Positions 26,058 through 34,375 of a DNA stretch of 64,000 bases are shown here, in pieces (the stretch's first letter is position 1; each line of letters starts with the position of its first letter). The stretch spans positions 744,001 to 808,000 of the forward strand of contig NZ_CP106798.1 of assembly GCF_025642155.1 (NCBI RefSeq). The letters are read 5' to 3'. The DNA comes from Streptomyces sp. HUAS 15-9. GTDB lineage: Bacteria; Actinomycetota; Actinomycetes; Streptomycetales; Streptomycetaceae. The notes under the pieces are model-generated. The model searched no databases. It was not told the DNA's origin and saw only the letters and a program-made list of their open reading frames with translations. A program made the translations under genes and the position numbers.

Positions 26058-26792
26058 ATGGAGACCGAGCCGATCACCCTGTCCACTCCGCGGCCGGTGC
26101 GGCGGCCGACGCTCGTCCAGGGCTGGCACGAACTGGCCTTCCTGCACTGGGCGGTGGAGCCGGAGCGGGTGGCGGGTCTGCTGCCGCCGGGCACCCGTCC
26201 CGACACTCTGGACGGGGTCACCTACGTCGGCCTGGTCCCCTTCCTGATGCGCGGCGTGGGCCTGGGACCGGGGCCGGGCCTGCCGTACCTGGGCACGTTC
26301 TGCGAGACGAACGTACGCCTGTACTCGGTGGACGAGCACGGCCGGCGCGGTGTCGTCTTCCGGTCGCTGGACGCGGCCCGGCTCATACCGGTGCTGGTGG
26401 GCCGGCTCGGCGTCCGGCTGCCGTACGTGTGGTCCACCATGCGCCTGCGCCGCAAGGGAGACGTGATCACCTACAGCTGCCGCCGCGGGCGCGCGGGAGG
26501 CCGGGGCGGGGCGAGCCGGGCCGTCGTGCGGGTCGGCGAACCGATCGCCGAACCCACGCCGCTGGAACGGTTCCTGACCGCACGGTGGGGTCTGCATGTG
26601 TCATGGCACGGCCGCACGCTGCACCTGCCCAACGAGCACGCACCGTGGCCACTGCACCGGGCCCGGCTGCTCGACCTCGACGACGACCTGGTCACGGCCG
26701 CCGGGCTGCCGCCCCTGACAGACCCTCCGGTCAGTGTGCTCCACTCCCCCGGGGTCACCGTCCGGTTCGGGACCCCCACCCTGCTTGCGTAG
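26058..26792 (+). CDS. YqjF family protein (DUF2071)
   Basis: A 244-residue soluble protein of the DUF2071/YqjF family (HELAFLHWAVEPERVAGLLP, VPFLMRGVGLGPGPGLPY, FCETNVRLYSV, ending LHSPGVTVRFGTP). The fold resembles acetoacetate decarboxylase, but no reaction is established. ATG 26058 was chosen; a GTG at 26040 would add six residues. No good Shine-Dalgarno site is present, and TAGAAC just upstream could be a -10 element giving a very short leader. Confidence 0.8.
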   Translation: METEPITLSTPRPVRRPTLVQGWHELAFLHWAVEPERVAGLLPPGTRPDTLDGVTYVGLVPFLMRGVGLGPGPGLPYLGTFCETNVRLYSVDEHGRRGVVFRSLDAARLIPVLVGRLGVRLPYVWSTMRLRRKGDVITYSCRRGRAGGRGGASRAVVRVGEPIAEPTPLERFLTARWGLHVSWHGRTLHLPNEHAPWPLHRARLLDLDDDLVTAAGLPPLTDPPVSVLHSPGVTVRFGTPTLLA

Positions 26793-26805
26793 GCGCACTC
26801 GGCGT

Positions 26806-27219
26806 TCAGGCGGGCTCCTCGGTCTTCGCCACGCACAGGGCCCAGATGATGAACCCCGAGATGGCGATCATCAGGATCGACCAGACGGGGTAGTACGGCA
26901 GGGACAGGAAGTTCGCGATGACGATCAGCGCGGCGATGGCGATGCCACCCATCCGTGCCCAGAAGGTCGCCTGGAACAGCCCGAGGCCGATCACGACGGC
27001 GATCGCGCCGAGGAAGAGATGGATCCAGCCCCAGCCGGTCATGTCGTACCGGAAGACATAGCTGGGCGTGACGAGGAAGACGTCGTCCTTGAGGATCGCC
27101 ATGATGCCGCGGCAGATGCCGAGCACTCCGGTGATCATCAGCATGACGGCGGCGAACATCATCAGACCCGCGGCCCATGCCTGCTTCGTTCCGGTCTGCG
27201 TGCGGGGGGTGGTGGTCAT
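26806..27219 (-). CDS. DUF7144 family membrane protein
   Basis: A 137-residue protein with four hydrophobic segments (AGLMMFAAVMLMITGVLGI; WGWIHLFLGAIAVVIGLGLF; GGIAIAALIVIANFLSL; WSILMIAISGFIIWAL), matching the DUF7144 group found in many Streptomyces. Function unknown, location cytoplasmic membrane. It is the last gene of a minus-strand group of small membrane or stress-type proteins. The 17-bp tandem repeat lies immediately upstream of its start, so repeat number could affect its expression. Confidence 0.75.
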   Translation of the reverse strand: MTTTPRTQTGTKQAWAAGLMMFAAVMLMITGVLGICRGIMAILKDDVFLVTPSYVFRYDMTGWGWIHLFLGAIAVVIGLGLFQATFWARMGGIAIAALIVIANFLSLPYYPVWSILMIAISGFIIWALCVAKTEEPA

Positions 27220-27245
27220 CGCTCCGCCTCGTTTCGTCTGGTCCG

Positions 27246-27364
27246 GCTGTGATCGTCGTCGGGCTGTGACCGTCGTACGGCTGTGATCGTCGTCCGACGC
27301 CGGTCGTCGTACGGCGGTGGTCGGTGTACGGCGGTGGTCGGTGTACGGCGGTGGTCGGTGTACG
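27246..27364. repeat. 17-bp tandem repeat, seven units in two sequence types
   Basis: Seven head-to-tail units of 17 bases. Units 1-3 (from 27246, 27263 and 27280) are variants of GCTGTGATCGTCGTNNG; unit 4 (27297) is a hybrid; units 5-7 (27314, 27331 and 27348) are identical copies of GCGGTGGTCGGTGTACG. The array fills almost the whole gap between the SHOCT gene and the DUF7144 start. The identical trio suggests recent expansion. Confidence 0.9.
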
Positions 27365-27375
27365 GCGTGCGGCGG

Positions 27376-27792
27376 TCAGCTCAGGACCTTCGCCTTCGCC
27401 CGCTGGAACTCCTCCTCCGTGATGTCGCCCCTCGCGCGGATCTCGGACAGCTTGGCGAGCTGGTCGACGCTGCTCGGCTCGGAGGTGCCGCCGGCGGTCT
27501 GCCGGATGTAGGTGTCGAACTGCTCCTTCTGCGCACGCGCGGAAGCGAGTTCGCGGCTGCTCATGCTCCTGCCCCGCGCGATGACGTAGACGAAGACGCC
27601 GAGGAAGGGGAGGACGATGACGAAGGCCAGCCAGCCCGCCTTGCCCCAGCCGCCGAGCGAGTCGTCGCGGAAGATGTCGAGGATGACCTTGAAGAGCAGG
27701 ATGAACCACATGACCCACACGAAGAACCAGAGCATCGTCCAGAACGCGCTCAGGAGCGGATAGTCGTAGGCGAGGTACGTGTGTACAGCCAC
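27376..27792 (-). CDS. Phospholipase D nuclease N-terminal-like / SHOCT domain membrane protein
   Basis: A 138-residue protein with two N-terminal transmembrane segments (FWTMLWFFVWVMWFILLFKV; GWLAFVIVLPFLGVFVYVIA) of the PLDc_N kind and a C-terminal SHOCT helix pair (QLAKLSEIRARGDITEEEFQ). SHOCT modules mediate oligomerisation of membrane proteins. The GTG at 27792 was chosen for the GGAGGAG five bases upstream. It belongs to the same-strand group with HdeD-like and DUF7144 genes, suggesting an envelope-stress theme; this is inference. Confidence 0.75.
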   Translation of the reverse strand: MAVHTYLAYDYPLLSAFWTMLWFFVWVMWFILLFKVILDIFRDDSLGGWGKAGWLAFVIVLPFLGVFVYVIARGRSMSSRELASARAQKEQFDTYIRQTAGGTSEPSSVDQLAKLSEIRARGDITEEEFQRAKAKVLS

Positions 27793-27906
27793 TTGTCTCC
27801 TCCTCCGTTCGGGGTGGACCCCCTGGTGGCGGTCCGTGCCCACCTCAGCGTGTCCGCCGCGCCGGCCGTGCGCCTCACCCGAGGAGGGTGATCGGCGGTC
27901 CGGGGC

Positions 27907-28548
27907 TCACACCGTGTCCTTCTCCGCCCTGCGGATGGCGGCCCGCAGGGCGAACGCCATCACCAGATCCGCCAGTCCGAGCAGGACCAGCCACAGCCCC
28001 AGCAGCCGGGTCAGGACGACCGCGGACTCGGTCGGCAGCGCGAGGACCACGATCCCCGCGACGACACCCAGCGCACCCACGCCCGCGAGGACGCCCCGGT
28101 GCGGCAGGTCCCTGACGGCGACGGCGGTGTAGAGGGTGAGCATGCCGGACACGAGCCAGGCGACACCGACGATCAGGGACAGCGCGGCGATGGTCTGCAG
28201 GGGGTGACGCAGACACAGCACACCGGCCACGACGAACAGCGTCGCGAGCAGGACCCGTGCGAACCGCTCGCCCTGAGCCTCCCGGGCGAATGCCGCGACG
28301 AATCTGAGCACACCGCTCACCAGCAGATACAGGCCGATGACGACCGCCACGACATGCAGCGTCCCATGCGGCCACACCAGGATCACGATGCCCGGAATCA
28401 GGGTGACGAGCGCCGAGGCCAGCGCCCAGCCCCAGGAGGCGCCCAGGGCGGCCATCACCTCCAGGGGATCCCCCTGCGACCCGAAGGCCGTGCCGTAGGG
28501 GTCCTGTTCCGGTCCGGGACCAGGACCCGAATGCGACGGTGCGGTCAT
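27907..28548 (-). CDS. HdeD family (DUF308) acid-resistance-type membrane protein
   Basis: A 213-residue protein with six predicted transmembrane segments after a 35-residue Gly/Pro-rich cytoplasmic start (WGWALASALVTLIPGIVILV, HVVAVVIGLYLLVSGVLRF, VLLATLFVVAGVLC, TIAALSLIVGVAWLVSG, GVLAGVGALGVVAGIVVLA, LLGLWLVLLGLADLVMAFAL). This double three-helix arrangement is typical of HdeD/DUF308. In E. coli HdeD helps at high cell density in acid. The start is preceded by GAGGAG. Neighbouring small membrane genes run in the same direction. Confidence 0.85.
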   Translation of the reverse strand: MTAPSHSGPGPGPEQDPYGTAFGSQGDPLEVMAALGASWGWALASALVTLIPGIVILVWPHGTLHVVAVVIGLYLLVSGVLRFVAAFAREAQGERFARVLLATLFVVAGVLCLRHPLQTIAALSLIVGVAWLVSGMLTLYTAVAVRDLPHRGVLAGVGALGVVAGIVVLALPTESAVVLTRLLGLWLVLLGLADLVMAFALRAAIRRAEKDTV

Positions 28549-28598
28549 GGCTCCTCCTCACTCCTGATCGGCGCGGACCGGGTACGGGCCCCGTCCGC

Positions 28599-28796
28599 TC
28601 ACTCCGGCAGCTGGCGCATCTCCAGGACGTGCAGCCCCAGCGACTGGCATCTGGCCAGCAGCCCGTAGAGGTGCGCCTCGTCCACGACCGGGCCGAACAG
28701 CAGCGTCTGATCCGACACGACGACATGGTCGAGCTCGGGAAAGGCTTCGACGAGCGTCTTGGACAGGTGTCCGTCGATGCGGATCTCGTACCGCAT
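28599..28796 (-). CDS. Small conserved protein, 65 residues
   Basis: A short soluble protein (MRYEIRIDGHLSKTLVEAFP, then DHVVVSDQTLLFGPVVDEAH, ending LEMRQLPE) that looks like an alpha/beta mini-domain. Similar small proteins occur in Streptomyces beside stress genes; I know no function. GGGGAG precedes the ATG at 28796. It is the first gene of the group with HdeD, 50 bases ahead of it. A much longer reading in the same frame continues upstream but has no protein-like features. Confidence 0.7.
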   Translation of the reverse strand: MRYEIRIDGHLSKTLVEAFPELDHVVVSDQTLLFGPVVDEAHLYGLLARCQSLGLHVLEMRQLPE

Positions 28797-29037
28797 GAGC
28801 TGCTCTCCCCGCGGGTGGAGTGTGGCGCAGGCGAACTCTGGCTTCCTGGCGATCCTCCGCCGTGACGCGCCGCCCGGCCTCACCCGGCAGAGGTGAAACG
28901 ACGGGCCGCGGGGTACCGCGGCAGGGCGGCGCACCGGGCCGCGCACGGCGCCCGACCAGCGCCTTCCGGCCCCGCATGCGGCGGCTTCCGGCACGGGGCA
29001 CGCTGGGAGATGCGCGAGAGCCCCGGAGGTGGTTCCT
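28797..29037. other. Divergent intergenic region, about 240 bases
   Basis: Lies between the small minus-strand gene and the PAS-SpoIIE gene. Very GC-rich; no operator, promoter or small gene could be recognised. Confidence 0.35.
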
Positions 29038-31131
29038 GTGGCGTTCAGCCGTCGCGGCCGGGAGGTGGACGAGAGGGCTGCCTCGATGGTGGAGGCGCTG
29101 TTCACGCAGTCACCGGTCGGGCTCCATCTGCTGGACACGGAGCTGCACGTCGTACGCGTCAACACCGCCACACCGGTCATGCGGGACGTCCCCATGGACC
29201 AGGTGGCCGGGCGCCCGCTCCACGAGGTGTACGACATCGTCGACGACCAGGAGGAACTCGAGGCCGCCGCGCTCGGCGTCCTGGACACCGGGATCCCGAT
29301 GCGGGACCGTGTCGTACGGGCGCGCTTCAAGGGGACTTCGCCGCGGGTGGGCCACTTCGAGATCACCATACTGCGGCTGGAGAGCACGTCCGGCGCGGTG
29401 CTCGGCCTGGCCGTCACCGCGGTCGACGTCACCGAACGCGAGCGGAACCGGGCCCGCTCCGAGGTCCTCGACGCGGTGCGCCGGTCGGTGGGGCGCACGC
29501 TGGACGCGGCGGTGACCGGTGAGGAACTCGTCGGAGCCCTGGTGCCTGCGTTCGCCGACGCCGCCGTCGTCGAAGTGGTGGACGCCGTCATCCGCGGCGA
29601 CGATCCGCCGCTCGCCCCGCTGCCCCGGGGCACGCCGCTGATGCGCACCGCGTTCCGCGCCACGAGTGCGCACCCGCCGAAGGCGCACCCGGTGGGTGAC
29701 GTACGCCGGCTGCCGGCCCCCACCCCCTTCTCCCAGGCGCTGGCCGACCTGCGCCCGCGGGTGGTCTCCCTGGAGCCCGACGCCCCGTGGTTCGACGTCG
29801 ACCCCGCGCGCGCCGAGGCCGTCCACGCGTCGCGGGCCCATACCCTGCTGGTGGTGCCGCTCACGCTGCGCGACACGGTCGTGGGCCTGGTGAGCCTCTA
29901 CCGCGCGGGGCAGACACCCCCCTTCGACGAGGGCGACAGACGACTCGCGGTCGAGCTGGCCGCCCACACGGCCCTGTGCGTCGACAACGCCCGGCGCTTC
30001 GTCCGGGAGCACACCGTCGCGGCGACGATCCAGCGTCAGTTGCTGCCCCGTACACCGGAGAGCCACACGTCCCTGGAGACCGCCTATCTGTCCGTCACCG
30101 GTGCCGATCCCGGGGCCTGGTACGACACCATCGCCCTGTCCGGTGCCCGGACCGCGCTCGTGGTGGGAAGCGTGTCCGGGCACGGCCTCAACGCGGCCGC
30201 GACCATGGGCCAGTTGCGCACGGTCATCCGCTCGCTGTCCGCGTTCGACATCGCCCCCGACGAGCTCCTGGCCCGGCTGCACGACACGACGACCCAGCTG
30301 GCCGCGGAGCGCGCGAATCTGCCGTTGGGCGATCCGCTGCGCCGCGAGACCCTCGCCGCGGACTGTGTGTACGCGATCCACAATCCCCTGACCGGCACCT
30401 TTGAGATCGCGGGAGCGGGCCGGCTGGCTCCGCTCCTGGTACGGCCCGACGGCACCGTCGGCATCCCGGACCCGCCGTCCGGACCCCGGCTGGGCACGGA
30501 CGCGGACGCGCCGTTCACGTCCGTCGAGTTCGAGGCACCGGAGGGAAGCATCCTGGTCTTCGCCAGTGACCCCCTGCTGACCTCGTACCTCGCGGACTCC
30601 CCGGGACCCCTGCGCTCGTCGCCCGAGTACCTCGACCGCCCGCTGCAGGAGCTGTGCGACGCGGTCGTGTACGCGCTCCCGTCGGGCCTCGGGGCCGGTG
30701 ATGCCGCGGTGATCGTCGCGCGGGTCCGCGCCCTGCCCGCCGACCGTGTCGCCTCCTGGTACCTGGACGCCGATCCCGCCGCGGTGGCCGAGGCCAGGCG
30801 CCGCGTCCGCGCGCAGCTCACCGCCTGGAGGGTGGACGACGAGACCGCCTTCAACACCGAGCTCATCGTCAGCGAACTGGTCACGAACGCCATCCGGTAC
30901 GGGGATCCGCCCCTGGAGCTGCGGCTGATCCATGACCGCAGCCTGACGTGCGAGGTCCGCGACGGCGGTGCCGCGGCGCCGCATCTGCGGCACGCCCGCA
31001 CGGTCGACGAGGGCGGACGGGGTCTGTTCATCGCCTCGCAGCTGGCCCACGCGTGGGGCACGCGGTACGCGGACGACGGCAAGACGATCTGGACGGAACA
31101 GTCCTTCGCGCCGCGCAAGGATCCCCGCTGA
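29038..31131 (+). CDS. PAS-GAF-SpoIIE-HATPase signalling protein with altered phosphatase site
   Basis: A 697-residue regulator of the kind that acts on anti-sigma-factor antagonists. Domains: PAS 15-145 (ALFTQSPVGLHLLDTELHVV), GAF about 155-325 (LLVVPLTLRDTVVGLVSLYR), SpoIIE/PP2C-like about 335-560, HATPase_c about 580-690 (NTELIVSELVTNAIRYGDPP, EVRDGGAAAPHLRHA). The usual metal-binding Asp of the GGDWYD motif is Ala360 (PGAWYD), and the Asp of GDVxGHG is Ser378 (VGSVSGHG), so the phosphatase domain may be inactive. GTG 29038 was chosen for GGAGG at the right distance; an in-frame GTG nine bases earlier overlaps that site. Confidence 0.88.
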   Translation: MAFSRRGREVDERAASMVEALFTQSPVGLHLLDTELHVVRVNTATPVMRDVPMDQVAGRPLHEVYDIVDDQEELEAAALGVLDTGIPMRDRVVRARFKGTSPRVGHFEITILRLESTSGAVLGLAVTAVDVTERERNRARSEVLDAVRRSVGRTLDAAVTGEELVGALVPAFADAAVVEVVDAVIRGDDPPLAPLPRGTPLMRTAFRATSAHPPKAHPVGDVRRLPAPTPFSQALADLRPRVVSLEPDAPWFDVDPARAEAVHASRAHTLLVVPLTLRDTVVGLVSLYRAGQTPPFDEGDRRLAVELAAHTALCVDNARRFVREHTVAATIQRQLLPRTPESHTSLETAYLSVTGADPGAWYDTIALSGARTALVVGSVSGHGLNAAATMGQLRTVIRSLSAFDIAPDELLARLHDTTTQLAAERANLPLGDPLRRETLAADCVYAIHNPLTGTFEIAGAGRLAPLLVRPDGTVGIPDPPSGPRLGTDADAPFTSVEFEAPEGSILVFASDPLLTSYLADSPGPLRSSPEYLDRPLQELCDAVVYALPSGLGAGDAAVIVARVRALPADRVASWYLDADPAAVAEARRRVRAQLTAWRVDDETAFNTELIVSELVTNAIRYGDPPLELRLIHDRSLTCEVRDGGAAAPHLRHARTVDEGGRGLFIASQLAHAWGTRYADDGKTIWTEQSFAPRKDPR

Positions 31132-31143
31132 TCGGGCTTTTGA

Positions 31144-32505
31144 TCAGGTTCTTTCCCGGCCTGGTGGACCTTGTCCCGGTGGGCCCGGTGCCGCCGGCTG
31201 CCCCTCGGCCTCCACCCGGCCGCTCGCGGCCAGCAGGGCCAGCAGCGCCAGCACGGCGAGCAGCACGAGCACCAGGAGCAGGACCGTCAGAACCGTCGGA
31301 TGGTTCCACAGGGCGAAGACCAGCGCCACGATCAGCAGCGCGGCGAGTGTGATCGCCCGGCGGTACGACTGCGCCCACTCCCCCGCCCGGCCCGTACGGA
31401 TGTTGCGGTCGGCCGCCCACCGGGCCGTGGCGTCAGCGGTGCTCTCGGACCTGCTGCGGACGAGGACGGGCAGCCGTCCCGGGCCGATGAGGTAGGTGCC
31501 GAGCGCGATGACGACGCCCAGGACGATCGCCGTGCGCAGGCTGACGCGCAGAAAGCGCACGAGCGTGTCGAAGACCGCGGAGGCCGCCGCCTTCGACTGC
31601 ACCTCGGGCGGGAGGTGGTCCAGGTAGTAGTCGCGGGCGACGACCAGCGCGATGGCCACGACCAGACAGGCGAAGGCCGCTCCCAGTGCGGTGCGGGCCA
31701 GGGCCCGCCGTCGCCCGCGGGCCAGCAGCACTCCGCCGACGCCGATGAGTACGACGATGACGGGAAGCCAGTTGCCGAGCGCGTCCAGCAGCCGGGCTGC
31801 CTTGCGGGCCTTGGCGAGCTCGTCGGAGTGGAAGAGCACCAGCTGCTCGTTGACCGCGGGGATGTACTTCGCCGGGGAGAGTCCCGCGTCGACCAGCTGC
31901 TTCTTGACCTGTTCGACGGCCTCGCCCACGTCGAGGGTGACGGTGCCGCCGGAGACGCCGACCGAGCCGCGCCCCTTGCCGGTGAGCGCGTGCACGACGG
32001 CGTTGTGGGCGGCCCTGTTGGCGTCCGTCCACACCTTGGCGAAGACGTCGCTCTGCACCACCCGGGTGGCCACCTTGGACACGGCCTGGTCGACCGCGGA
32101 GTTCAGCTGCGGCCCCAGGCCCTTCAGGGCGTCGGCGGCGCGGGGCGGCAGTCCCTGGGACTCCAGCCAGGTGGCGACGTCCGCGGCGACCTGCTGCCCG
32201 TTCACATGCACGGCCACGGCCTCGGTGATCCGCTGCACCGCCGCGTCCTGGACGGCCGGTTCGGAGGCGAGGGGGGCGACGGTGGAGACGTACCGGTCGT
32301 TGTCGAGCACGATGTCGTGCACCCAGGTCGTCAGCAGGGCGACGGGGACCAGGATGCAGGTGAGCACGATGAGCACGGCCGAGGCGACCTTGCGGGCCAC
32401 CCGGCCGGCCGCGGATCCCTGGGCCGGCCCCGCACCGCCCGGGGCCGGCGGGGTGCCTTCCGGGCCTTGACCGGGAGACGAGCCGGGGTCGTGCGCATCG
32501 CTCAT
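31144..32505 (-). CDS. Large membrane protein with extracytoplasmic domain, unknown function
   Basis: A 453-residue protein: Pro/Gly-rich cytoplasmic start (1-30), transmembrane helix (VASAVLIVLTCILVPVALL), a 190-residue outside domain rich in short helices (ASEPAVQDAAVQRITEAVAV, ADALKGLGPQLNSAVDQAV), then four more hydrophobic helices and a Pro/Gly tail. Proteins of this shape are common in Streptomyces; no enzyme motif is visible. ATG 32505 has GGAGG just before it. Convergent with the PAS-SpoIIE gene and divergent from the next phosphatase gene, which may link it to the same signalling unit. Confidence 0.7.
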   Translation of the reverse strand: MSDAHDPGSSPGQGPEGTPPAPGGAGPAQGSAAGRVARKVASAVLIVLTCILVPVALLTTWVHDIVLDNDRYVSTVAPLASEPAVQDAAVQRITEAVAVHVNGQQVAADVATWLESQGLPPRAADALKGLGPQLNSAVDQAVSKVATRVVQSDVFAKVWTDANRAAHNAVVHALTGKGRGSVGVSGGTVTLDVGEAVEQVKKQLVDAGLSPAKYIPAVNEQLVLFHSDELAKARKAARLLDALGNWLPVIVVLIGVGGVLLARGRRRALARTALGAAFACLVVAIALVVARDYYLDHLPPEVQSKAAASAVFDTLVRFLRVSLRTAIVLGVVIALGTYLIGPGRLPVLVRSRSESTADATARWAADRNIRTGRAGEWAQSYRRAITLAALLIVALVFALWNHPTVLTVLLLVLVLLAVLALLALLAASGRVEAEGQPAAPGPPGQGPPGRERT

Positions 32506-32638
32506 GGGGCCTCCGGCCGGTGCGTAGCTGTCCACCCCATTCCGTCAGCGTGCGGGCACCGGAGCACGCCGACGGCGTCCATCCGGGCGAGGAAGCAGGC
32601 GACCAGGTCCTTGGCGGCAGGCGGGCGGCGGCCATGAG

Positions 32639-33859
32639 ATGGCCAGTCCACCGGGCGTGGGGCACGCTGGAGTGGTGGGTGCGCGGCAGAGCCTGACGGG
32701 TCTGCGGCAGTCCTGGCAATCGAGTCACGCGCTGCTGCTGCTTCCGATCGCGCTCATCGTGGTCATCACCGTGGTGGACATCCGCTCACCCGAGGACGTC
32801 CATCTGGGACCCACACTGGTCATCGCACCGGCACTGACCCCGTCCTTCGCCGGGCCCTGGGCGACCGCGCTGGTGGGGGCGCTCGCGGTCGCGGCCCAGA
32901 CCCTCATCGCCGTCTTCCACGGCGGGCTGGCCAGCACGAACCACATCGTGCAGATCATCACCCTGGCCGTACTCTCGGCGCTCATCGTGCTCTACTGCGC
33001 GATCCGCGACCGGCACCGTGCCCAGCTGGCCCAGGTCCGGTCGGTGGCCGAGGCCGCCCAGCACGTGCTGATGTGGCCGCTGCCGGAACAGATCGGCCAT
33101 CTGCGGATCGCCTCGCTGTACCTGGCCGCCGAGGACGAGGCCCAGATCGGCGGGGACCTGTATGCGACCACCCGGGTCGACAACACCGTCCGCGTGCTGA
33201 TCGGGGATGTGCGCGGCAAGGGTCTGTCCGCCATCGGTGAGGCCGCGCTGCTGCTCGGTGCCTTCCGCGAGGGCGCCCACCGGCACATGACCCTGCCGGA
33301 CCTCGCCGTCACGCTGGAGCAGAGCGTGACCCGCTACACGGCCGACTTCGAACCGCCCGAGGAGGCCGGCGAGCGATTCGCCACCGCCCTGCTGGTGGAG
33401 ATCCCCGAGGACGACGCGGTCACCCGGATGACCAGTTGCGGACACCCTCCGCCGCTACTGCTCAGCCCCGGTCACGCGGTCTCCGTCCCGAGCCTGCATC
33501 CGGCACCCCCGTTGGGGGTCCACACGTCGAAGCCCGGGGACTACACGCTGGACGTGTTCTCCTTCGAGCCCGGCGACACCCTGCTGCTGTACACCGACGG
33601 CGTCATCGAGGCCCGCGACGCGGACGGCCGCTTCTACCCGCTCGCGGAGCGCGTCGCACAGTGGACCGAGGCCAGCCCGGAGGCCCTCATGCACCACATC
33701 CGGCGCGACCTGCTGAGCCACTGCGGCGGACGCCTCGACGACGACGCGGCCCTCATCGCCCTCCACCGCACCGCGGCCGTCCACCACCGGCATCACGGCC
33801 GACGGATCCATGCCGACGCGTTCGGCCACGGCTCCGGCGCGCGTCCGGATTCCGGCTGA
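32639..33859 (+). CDS. Membrane-anchored PP2C/SpoIIE-type serine phosphatase
   Basis: A 406-residue protein with four N-terminal transmembrane helices (LLLLPIALIVVITVVDI, TLVIAPALTPSFAGPWATAL, ALVGALAVAAQTLIAVF, IVQIITLAVLSALIVLY) and a cytoplasmic SpoIIE phosphatase domain (about 135-385). All metal-binding aspartates are present: IGGDLYATTR, LIGDVRGKGLSA, LLLYTDGVIEARD, LDDDAALIAL. It probably dephosphorylates an anti-sigma-factor antagonist. ATG 32639 is the most upstream choice; GTGs at 32672 and 32675 are alternatives. The C-terminal tail is His/Arg-rich. Confidence 0.85.
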   Translation: MASPPGVGHAGVVGARQSLTGLRQSWQSSHALLLLPIALIVVITVVDIRSPEDVHLGPTLVIAPALTPSFAGPWATALVGALAVAAQTLIAVFHGGLASTNHIVQIITLAVLSALIVLYCAIRDRHRAQLAQVRSVAEAAQHVLMWPLPEQIGHLRIASLYLAAEDEAQIGGDLYATTRVDNTVRVLIGDVRGKGLSAIGEAALLLGAFREGAHRHMTLPDLAVTLEQSVTRYTADFEPPEEAGERFATALLVEIPEDDAVTRMTSCGHPPPLLLSPGHAVSVPSLHPAPPLGVHTSKPGDYTLDVFSFEPGDTLLLYTDGVIEARDADGRFYPLAERVAQWTEASPEALMHHIRRDLLSHCGGRLDDDAALIALHRTAAVHHRHHGRRIHADAFGHGSGARPDSG

Positions 33860-33885
33860 GGCCACCCCACCCGCCCATGCGCAGA

Positions 33886-34094
33886 CAGGCGGTGTTGCGG
33901 CTCTGGTTGTCCTTGAACGGCCCGGTCGGCAGGGAGGCCGCGCCGAGAGGGAAGGGCCGCACCCGTGGGGCGTTCACCGGGCGCGCGGCGGCGGGGTGTG
34001 GTGCCGCCTGGGCCACGGGGCCGCCCGTCAGACTCAGGGCCGCGGCCGTACCGGCGGCGGTGAGGAAGGTCCGTCTGCCAAGAGGTGGGATCAC
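33886..34094 (-). pseudogene. 5' remnant of a Tat-exported GH127-like glycoside hydrolase gene
   Basis: GTG 34094 has a GGAGG site and starts a clean Tat signal (PLGRRTFLTAAGTAAALSL, cleavage near AQAAP). It is followed by VRPFPLGAASLPTGPFKDNQ and SRNTACLR, the N-terminal signature of beta-L-arabinofuranosidase-like (GH127) proteins. The similarity stops at about 33886 and the frame then runs into the antisense of the PP2C gene's 3' end. About 65 codons of a gene that normally has more than 500 remain. It is interpreted as the leftover of a deletion whose other edge lies beside the PP2C stop. Confidence 0.65.
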
Positions 34095-34375
34095 GAAGTC
34101 CTCCGCATGTCGATGACGTGGGGCGGGGAGTCCCGGTCCCCGCCCCACTGACTATTGTTCGAAATACCGAATGCTGTGCGACATACCGACCAGAGCTCTA
34201 CGGTAGAGGACTGACTCCTGATGTCAATGACACCCGGGAGACCGCAGTGAGGGAGGCCGAACGCGGGCATCCGGGCCGGGACTTGTTGCGGCCGCGGTCA
34301 TGACGCACCCTGTTCCGGGCACAAGTCATGATCGTGCGGACCGAACAGTACGGGCCGAAGAACGGGGAGGAAGCC
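34095..34375. other. Intergenic region with AT-rich element
   Basis: 281 bases between the GH127 remnant (minus) and the SCO6745-family gene (plus). Bases 34145-34205 are AT-rich and include GTTCGAAATACCGAA, which may have been the regulated promoter of the lost glycosidase. The rest shows no gene. Confidence 0.35.

Noticed and set aside
27246..27364. CRISPR array
   Set aside because: Units are contiguous 17-mers without spacers and there are no cas genes.
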